DNA of 30,565 nt, from assembly GCA_943704525.1 (NCBI GenBank), contig CALSCQ010000429.1, positions 1-30,565 on the forward strand, read 5' to 3'. Positions 21,655 to 30,565 of this stretch are shown piece after piece (the first letter of the stretch is position 1; each line of letters opens with the position of its first letter). This DNA is from Pigoraptor vietnamica (Eukaryota; Opisthokonta; Filasterea). Position numbers and translations under genes: made by a program. The notes beneath the pieces are model-generated. The model saw only the letters and a program-made list of their open reading frames with translations. It was not told where the DNA came from and made no database searches.

Positions 21655-24600
21655 ATGGCCGTCGAAGGGCCGGCGGCGCCCACGCCGTCCAACACGGCGC
21701 CCACCGCCGCGTCGTTTGTCGGCATCATTTATCCCCCGCCGGTGTGTGTGCGCGCGTCTGATTGCGCCTCTATTGCCTGCGGAGGCGGCGTTATTGACCA
21801 TTTGCCATTCTTAGGAGCTGCGCCTCGTCGTCGATAAGACGGCGCAGTTCGTGGCGCGCAATGGCGTCGAATTTGAGAACAAGATTCGCGCGAACGACAC
21901 CGTGGGCAAGTTCAAGTTCATTGACCCGACGGACCCTTACCACGCGTACTATGCGCACAAGGTGGCCGAGTGCCGCGAGGGAAAGGGCGACGAGAAGGAC
22001 CAGAGCGAGGCGGACAAGGCGCGCGAGGGGGCTGTGGACGGGCAGGCACCCGCGGCGGCGGAGAGCCAGCCGGGTGTGGCGCAGCCCGCCGCAGGGGAGG
22101 GCAAAGAGAAGGAGAAGGGCGTCGTGCTGAAGAACCCGCCGGCGGAGATGCAGTTTGTGGCGGACGCGCCGTCGATTGCGAGCATGGACCTGTGGGTTGA
22201 CGAACTTGTTCGCTCTCTTATCTGTGTCTGCGCGTGTGTAGAGTGTGCGTGTGTGTGTGTGGTGTGTGTGTGTGTGTGCGTGTGTGTGGTGTGTGTGTGT
22301 GTGTGTGTGTGGTGCGTGTGCGTGTGCGTGTGTGTGCGTGTGCGTGTGCGTGTGCGTGTGCGTGTGCGTGTGCGTGTGCGTGTGCGTGTGCGTGTGCGCG
22401 TGTGTGTGTGTGTGTGTGTGTTATGATGTGCGCGTGTTTGCGGCGCGCGTGATGTGTGTTGTTTGCATGCGTGTATATGCGTGCGTGCCTATGTGGTATG
22501 GCTCGTGTGGCCCACTATCTCACGCGATGCTGCCTTCGTAGGGACATTATCCGCCTCACTGCGCAGTTTGTCGCGAGCCGCGGGCGCTCCTTCCTCACTC
22601 AGCTCATGGCGCGAGAGCAGCGCAACTACCAGTTTGACTTCCTGCGGCCGCAGCACAGCCACTTTCAGTACTTCACGCGCCTCGTCGAACAGTATGCGAA
22701 GGTGCTTGCGCCCTCACGTGACATGACGGAAAAGCTGGAGAGGGATGCCGCCGACAAGTGGCAGGTGTGTCTCCAGTCGGCCCTGTCCTCTGACGTGCTC
22801 GTGCAAGGCCCACGCATGCCACCGAGGACTGCACATGTGCACACATACCCAGGCAGCCGCCATGCCTGTGATCTGCGGCTTCACATTCGCTCATCTTGCC
22901 TTGTCGCAGGTGCTTGAGCGCATCCGATACCGCGTTGCCTGGCAACAGCACGAGGCTTCGGAGCGGAAGCGCCAGGTCGAGGCAAACGAGGCCGAGAAGT
23001 GTACGTGGACTGTGAACGAGGCGATTGCGCCCTTCCTGCTCTGTGTGTGCTGTGCGTGTGTGCGTGCGCCGATGCGGAAGAAGCGCGCGTGCGCTGCGAT
23101 GAAGGGGATGCGATTGCGCCATTCCGTGTTGAGAGTGCTGATGCGACTTTCGCTCGCAGTGGCGTTCGCTCTGATCGACTGGCACGACTTCGTGATCGCC
23201 GACAAGATCGAGTTTTACGACGGGGAGGAGGCAAGCCTGCCGCCCCCCGTGCGGCCGGAGGAGCTCGGCATCCGCCTACTTGCGCAGCAGCGCTTTGAGC
23301 AGCTCAAGGAGGAAGAGGCGTCTAGGAATGTGGAAATGGACGGTGGGTGCTGGACGGATTCTCGAGTGGGACGTGGCGGGTTGCCTGCTGCGCATGCGGG
23401 TGTGTTGCTGTGTCCCTTGTTTTAGCAGCTCTCCTAATCTTGTGCTGCTTGTACAGTCGACATGGAAGAGGACGAGGAAGAGGCCCCGGCGCCGGCCACG
23501 AGGCCCGAAATAGACTCCGCCCCCAACCCTCTCGCGCCGCCCAGTGCAGACGGGCCACTCATCATCCGTCGCGACTACGATCCCAAGCAGCGCCAGGCGG
23601 AGGCTGCTGCTGCCGCGGCGGGGGAAATGCGCGTGTGCCCGAACTGCGGCATGCACGTGCCCGCCAGCGAAATTGACGAGCATCTCCGTATCGAGCTCCT
23701 GGATCCCCGGTGGAAGGAGCAGCGCGACCGCATGCAGGCGGAGCGCAATCGCCACGCAGCCCTTATTGCGGGCGGCTCGCAGATCGGAGCGCAGCTCAAG
23801 AACCTCGCCGAGCGGCGCACGGACATTTTCGGCGAGTCGGAGACGGGTGTGATCGGCCTCAAGGTGGGCGAGGAGGGCGAGGAGGAGGCGCCGCGAGAGT
23901 CGAAGGTCACTTGGGACGGACACACGGCGTCCGCGAACGCCGTCTCGCGCGCCATGCAGGCGACGGTCACGCCCGAGGAGCGCGCGAGAGATCGCCAGCG
24001 CCAGCTCGGCATCAATCCCGAGGCGAACAAGATTGGCCCGAGCGTCTTGCCGGGGCAGCAGCCGCCCATGCGCCCCCCGATGCCCCCAATGGGTCCGCCG
24101 CCCGGAATGGGTCCCCCCGGAATGGGACCCCCCGGAATGGGTCACCAGGGAATGGGTCCCCCCGGAATGGGTCCCCCCGGAATGGGTCCTCCCGGAATGG
24201 GCCACCCCGGCATGGCACACATGGGGATGCGTCCGCCTATGGGGATGCCAATGGGGCCGCCCGGAATGGTCCCGATGGGGATGGGGATGCCCGGAATGGC
24301 GCACGGTGGCATGCCCCCGCGGCCCCCTATGGGCCCCCCTCCAATGGGCCCCGCTGGTGGCTTCCCCGGCGCCGCGCCGTTGGGTCAGGGGCCGCCGCCG
24401 CCGCCGGTGCCCGCGCCTTCGTCAGCGGTCGGCGGTGCGGACGAGGACGACGAGCCGCCGGCGAAGCGTCAGAAGACGGACGAAACCGCCGATCTTGTGC
24501 CCGAGGAGCAGTTTGCGGCGTCGCACCCGGTGCGTAAGTGTGGCAACCCCTCGTTCCGCCCCTGACTTTAATCACCCGCGCTTACCCCCCGTTTACATCG

Positions 24601-24876
24601 CAATTGTAGGGCCCGGTGGACGTCACGATCCAGTGCCCGTCTATCGGCGAGTGGGGCCTCAACGGACAGACGGTCACGCTCTCTCTGGGCGTGCGCGACT
24701 CCATCGGCGCGCTCAAGCAGCGCATCCAGGAGCAGCTCGGGATGCCCGTTGCAAAGCAGAAGCTGCAGGCGAAGGGGGTCTTCCTCAAGGACCAGCCGTC
24801 GCTCGCGTACTACAACATTGGCCCGGGAAACCCGGTCAGCCTCGGCGTCAAGGAGCGCGGCGGCCGCAAGAAGTGA
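21655..24876 (+). CDS. SF3A1: Splicing factor 3A subunit 1 (SF3a120 / Prp21)
   Basis: Seven exons: 21655-21741, 21815-22191, 22542-22764, 22910-23000, 23160-23342, 23457-24529, 24610-24876; in phase, 766 residues (human 793). SURP1: [16 protein letters not shown]...[13 protein letters not shown]2: [20 protein letters not shown]...[14 protein letters not shown]. Then [17 protein letters not shown], an acidic segment [58 protein letters not shown] and KVTWDGH. A Pro/Met/Gly-rich region follows, then PAKRQKTDE and a C-terminal ubiquitin-like domain ending KERGGRKK, identical to the human end. Known role: U2 snRNP component needed for A-complex assembly; the Ubl end contacts U1 SL4 in humans. Odd: C381-PN-C384 before the conserved EH (H396) suggests a zinc knuckle absent from the human protein. 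Intron 2 is mostly (TG)n. Confidence 0.97.
22243..22421 (+). repeat. (TG)n / (CGTGTG)n microsatellite in SF3A1 intron 2
   Basis: About 180 bp on the sense strand: TG runs to about 22316, then some 13 CGTGTG hexamers to about 22398, then TG again. It occupies half of the 350-nt intron. Confidence 0.95.
24104..24208 (+). repeat. Seven 15-nt coding repeats (GMGPP type) in SF3A1
   Basis: The unit GGAATGGGTCCCCCC, with small changes, is repeated about seven times in frame and encodes G-M-G-P-P / G-M-G-H-Q / G-M-G-H-P pentapeptides. Looser M/G/P repeats continue on both sides to about 24350. Prone to length change. Confidence 0.9.
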
Positions 24877-25047
24877 TGTGGCTGCAACGGCATGCGTGTC
24901 GCTTGGTTCGAGAAAAAAGAAATGCCTTTTATCGCGATCAGCGTGCGGTTTGCGTGCTATAGAAAGAGCATTAGGCCGGGGCTTTTTTTTTAGCAAACGA
25001 CCACTACTAGTTACCAGCATGCTCATCTCCTAAATCGTTACGCCGAG

Positions 25048-25062
25048 TGTGGCAATGCCACA
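25048..25062. terminator. Perfect inverted repeat between convergent SF3A1 and SRPK genes
   Basis: TGTGGCA-A-TGCCACA, 7-bp arms with a 1-bp centre, 14 bp from the SRPK stop. A T9 run is at about 24984-24992. The position in the 199-bp convergent 3' interval suggests a role in RNA 3'-end formation, but a binding site is equally possible. Confidence 0.35.
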
Positions 25063-25075
25063 TTCATTGGGGGCG

Positions 25076-27508
<2,433 letters not shown>

Positions 27509-27775
27509 GGTCCCCACACAATACCGCGCTGCCGTTGCAATTGCCCTGAAACTGTCGCCCGCTTTCTCCTGTCACTGAATGCCGGTCCCCACGTGCCATC
27601 GATTTCCGGCGCGATTCCGATTCCGAGCATGACGTACCCGCCGCAGGGGTACTAGTACCCTTGCACCCGCCGGAGCTTAAATGAGATATTTCCGAGGTTT
27701 CGGAAATTCTCTCACTGCGCGTCAACGAGGCAACGGGCCGATCGGCATCGGTGCGCCGCACATCGATCCCTGACA
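27509..27775. promoter_or_regulatory. Divergent region upstream of SRPK (-) with two inverted repeats
   Basis: About 270 bp between the SRPK ATG and the plus-strand ATG at 27776. A perfect 14-bp palindrome GGGTACTAGTACCC lies at 27647-27660, and an inverted repeat ATTTCCGA-GGTT-TCGGAAAT at 27688-27707, extendable by GAGA/TCTC with one unpaired base (27683-27711). Regulatory function inferred. Confidence 0.5.
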
Positions 27776-28369
27776 ATGGTAGCGATAAAGGTGACGCTGG
27801 AAGTGGGGCCGCAGCCCATTGCGAAGGTGATAATGGTCTTCGGCGATGACAAGTCGATCGTACCTCAGCTGCGCAAAGCGTTTCCCCATTGCGACTCCGT
27901 ACGGTTCGACTATGTGCGCCGACAAAGCTGGACGGACACGGCTGAGCCTTTGTTATCGTCGACGAAGACGCGACATTCAAGAACCTCAAGGACGAGGGCC
28001 TGATTCTGCCAGGCGATGGTGTCCACACACTCTTACAGTGCGAGGTGGGTGTTGTCGTCGCTTCGGCGTCACTGGCGGTATTTGGCACTGATGTCCGCCC
28101 TGCTGCTCCATACATATGTAAATGCGTCCACGTAACGGCGAGTGAAGTCTGACTTGTGCTCGCTGAACGGTCGTGTGTGCCGTGAATGCCTTTTTGTGAC
28201 CGACTGGTTCTTTGCCTGGCGTGGCTTGCAGATGCGGGATCTGTGGACCTTGGCTGCCAGCATGACTGACCGGCACCCGCAGCGACCGGAGTGCCGGCAG
28301 ACTCTGAGACTCCCCGTCAACGCCGGGGGGAGCGCCGGTTACCGGAGATGGGGAGTGCGAAAACTCTGA
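27776..28369 (+). pseudogene. Unrecognised gene remnant with a frame break, possibly a small beta-grasp-like domain
   Basis: ATG at 27776 (tgacaATGG) opens MVAIKVTLEVGPQPIAKVIM, then GDDKSIVPQLRKAF and SVRFDYVRRQSWTDTAE. In this frame the sequence then loses sense, but the frame starting at 27949 continues FVIVDEDATFKNLKDEGLIL and PGDGVHTLLQCE up to a good donor GAG|gtgggt at 28045. An acceptor (ttgcag) ends at 28231. The shift lies around 27940-27949. The alternating strand-helix pattern (VTLEV / KVIMVF / helix / VRFDYV / FVIVDED) is suggestive of a ubiquitin- or PB1-like fold, but I do not recognise the family. It is either a pseudogene or a live gene with a 1-nt assembly error. What follows 28231 is uncertain; one open frame ends at 28369. 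Confidence 0.4.
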
Positions 28370-29682
28370 GGCCCAGCATCAGGTGCCGAACCGGCAACCG
28401 TATCCAGAACTCCGGCGGCATCGTTGTCTCTCCAGCACGGGCCACCAACCAGCCATCATTCAGCGACCGCTGCCGGCCTGGCCAAAACATGAAGAAAACT
28501 CGACGACCGCGCAAGAAGTTTCGTTTGACAATGCGTTAGCTGTGTCACGACTGGGCTAAAATACATACCTGTCTGCAACTACAGTAAAACGGTCGTAAAA
28601 TGGACGACATTCATCAACTGCCGGAACTTTGTGCCGCCTCAGAATTCGGGTCCGGCAAGCCGAACTGAATTCACACGTACAGTTTTAATTACTGACATCA
28701 GCTCAGTACTGTAGTGCTACCGTAGTCATTATGATAGGGGCACTTATTAATAACGTAGGTCACTTGATGGCCTGCGGCCCATGGACAACATACTTGTCCA
28801 TTAGCATAGGGCTATACTGACGCGCTGATTGCTGTGCCATCGAATGGGCAGTCAAGGCCAGGGGAAGGCCAAACGTGATGGTGCCGGACGTGTTTACTGA
28901 GGACATCCTGTGCGTTCCGCCACATGCCACGGGTTTGTGAGCCTTGCTACTTTGTTTTGGGACGGTAGTGTGTGTTTTTTTGTAGGCTGATGGTCGTGAG
29001 AAAGGCCGGATCCCGTGCGGGCGGTCGTCAACACACAGCTCTGCCGGCTCGGCATGACAAGCCTGTGGCCATCGCCTCTTTCACACAGCCTGTTCAGTGA
29101 GAGCAAAGCGGAACCGCGGGGTGTTGCCCACATGTACAGTCCAGCACCCCTGTCACGTTCGATTGGATCGTAGCCGACTGAACTTGAAAACCAACGCAAA
29201 TTGCGGACACCAACCGCTGCACTGAGTCAGTCGCGGGAGACTGCCTCTGAGCCAGGCCGGTGACTCAGTGATTGTCGGTGGCAAATTGCTGTCCCAAATA
29301 AGCCTGGAATGGGCCGAACAGGCAGACATATAACTCTGAAGAGCAGGTTTTCCCATACGTCATCGTGGAAAAATTGAAAATACGCTGAAAAAAATTTTCG
29401 TGTAGAACTGATCGGCACGTTGCCGGACAAAGGGTAGACAAAAAATTTGGTGCCACACACTCGAGTGTTGGACTCTCTCTGTATGCAGTAGGGCCGACTT
29501 TGGGCCCGGGGAATCAGTTACAGTATTGGCTCCGTGAAAGCCGATGTCCGACCCTCATCAGTCGTGAAGCCAGCTTGAAGCAAGGCGTTCTTACTATAAT
29601 TGATCTTGCTTGCGGAAACAGTCTATCCACGTCCTGATATCAATAGATTACTCAGCTATGGCTTTCCTCGGACGGCTGCCGA
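28370..29682. other. Long non-coding stretch, lower GC, possible decayed DNA transposon
   Basis: No open frame with coding character. It starts with a C/G-rich part (to about 28560) and turns AT-richer, unlike the rest of the window. TACAGTAAAACGGTCGTAAA (28576-28595) resembles the CAGTAAAACC-type ends of pogo/Tc1-like elements, and TACAGTA recurs in the same orientation near 29519. A perfect inverted repeat ATGGACAA-CATAC-TTGTCCAT is at 28781-28801. No transposase or matching inverted terminus was found, so this is only a possibility. Confidence 0.25.
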
Positions 29683-30565
29683 TTGGATTCGAAGCTGCTG
29701 AGCCAGTTTGCGTCGGCTGATGACATGGACGGCGTTGCCGCCACTAATAGCGGACGATTGCACGTACAATTCAGTAGGCACTCCAGTTCAATTTGGTCAG
29801 TCGAATGGATGTGGCGCAGCGATTTGCGGGCCGAACTATGTTATGCGCGTGGAATCTTCCTACCTGAATGCATGGCCTGAATATTCATGGGTCCAGACAT
29901 CCCGGACAGACACTTCACACCGTGATAGCAACGGTCACATTCCGCCGCACTCTCATTGGCCGGTATTTACTGAACAATCATTCACACCTCAGTTTGTGAT
30001 TGGCTGCACCCGCCGAATCAGCGAAGCAGAGGGGCACAAAGCCGGCACTCCGCCTCGAGGCGTTAACGAGACGCCCGGCCCTTAGTACTGCTCACGCCAC
30101 TGCAGCAGCTATCCTCGCTGACACATGCGAACGGACTACTGACTGCTGCCGGCACACACAGTCGCACACATGCACTTGATATCACAGACACTGACGCAAT
30201 CACGAGCAGCGATTGTGCGCGTGTTGTGCGCCGGCAATTTCGCATGCCGTGAGTTGTGCGTCTGATTGTGCCGTGTGCGTGCACTGCGCGTGCAATTGTT
30301 GGCGTGATTGCGCGCTGTGTGTTTTTGTGTTCAATCAGCCGCGTCTGAACTGTGTTCGTGTGTGACCGATTGCGTGTGCTGATGATTGTGGCATTCGGCG
30401 GTGGGCGTGTCTGATTCTGAGTGTGTGTGCTCGGCTTGTTGTGCACGCAATTGCCGTGTGTGCGTAATTGTCGCAGTCGGTCAGCCCGTGTTCAATTGAC
30501 TTGTGCACTGGCTGGCGAGTGCGTGTTGCGCCGGCCGGCGTTGTGCCGTGGGCGTGATTCAGGCA
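29683..30565. other. Right-edge region without a recognisable gene
   Basis: A plus-strand open frame of 125 codons ends at 30085 and includes TPVQFGQSNGCGAAICGPNY and SYLNAWPEYSWVQTS. It shows no family match I know and no clear splice sites, so it is not called as a gene. The last 350 bp are G/T-rich with many GTGTG and TTGTGCGCC words and no support for coding. Confidence 0.3.

Noticed and set aside
22234-22541. Cys/Val repeat frames in SF3A1 intron 2
   Set aside because: Translation of (TG)n; the flanking exons join cleanly across it.
23276-24304. 342-codon minus frame opposite SF3A1
   Set aside because: Antisense shadow of exon 6; the G/H/R/T repeats mirror the GMGPP array.

Overview
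This is eukaryotic nuclear DNA from an intron-rich, GC-rich protist. Eight complete protein-coding genes and one partial gene could be read exon by exon. In the eight complete models the introns have GT-AG ends (two have GC-AG), the phases join in frame, and the final length is a whole number of codons that fits the family. The organism is probably a member of Amorphea, perhaps an amoebozoan: a true paxillin (LD motifs plus four LIM domains) is otherwise known from animals, their unicellular relatives and amoebozoans. The species cannot be named from this window.

Layout, left to right. An arrestin-domain gene (-, cut by the left edge) is followed by a decayed leucine-rich-repeat gene (+). Three minus-strand genes follow: TFIIH subunit p52/Tfb2, a PCNP-like nuclear protein, and an acylated NRC-2/AGC-VIII-type kinase. 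A divergent promoter leads to a plant-type DYRK kinase (+), which converges on paxillin (-). A divergent promoter leads to an MFSD8/CLN7-type lysosomal transporter (+), which converges on the mitochondrial glycine-cleavage T-protein (-). Another divergent promoter leads to splicing factor SF3A1 (+), which converges on an SR-protein kinase (-). The last 3 kb hold a broken, unrecognised gene and sequence of lower coding potential that may include a decayed transposon.

The genes are housekeeping or signalling genes rather than one pathway. Functional links are loose: SF3A1 and the SRPK both serve pre-mRNA splicing; p52 and PCNP are nuclear; arrestin, paxillin and the membrane-anchored AGC kinase belong to cell-surface and adhesion signalling.

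The least expected signals are non-coding. Long (TG)n tracts fill many introns and lie almost always on the sense strand, whichever way the gene runs. Each of the four divergent intergenic regions carries at least one perfect inverted repeat. A cluster of ATTGG boxes lies between two kinase genes, and a 30-bp triple repeat lies between two convergent genes. I found no evidence of a defence system, CRISPR array, bacterial operon or tRNA/rRNA gene.
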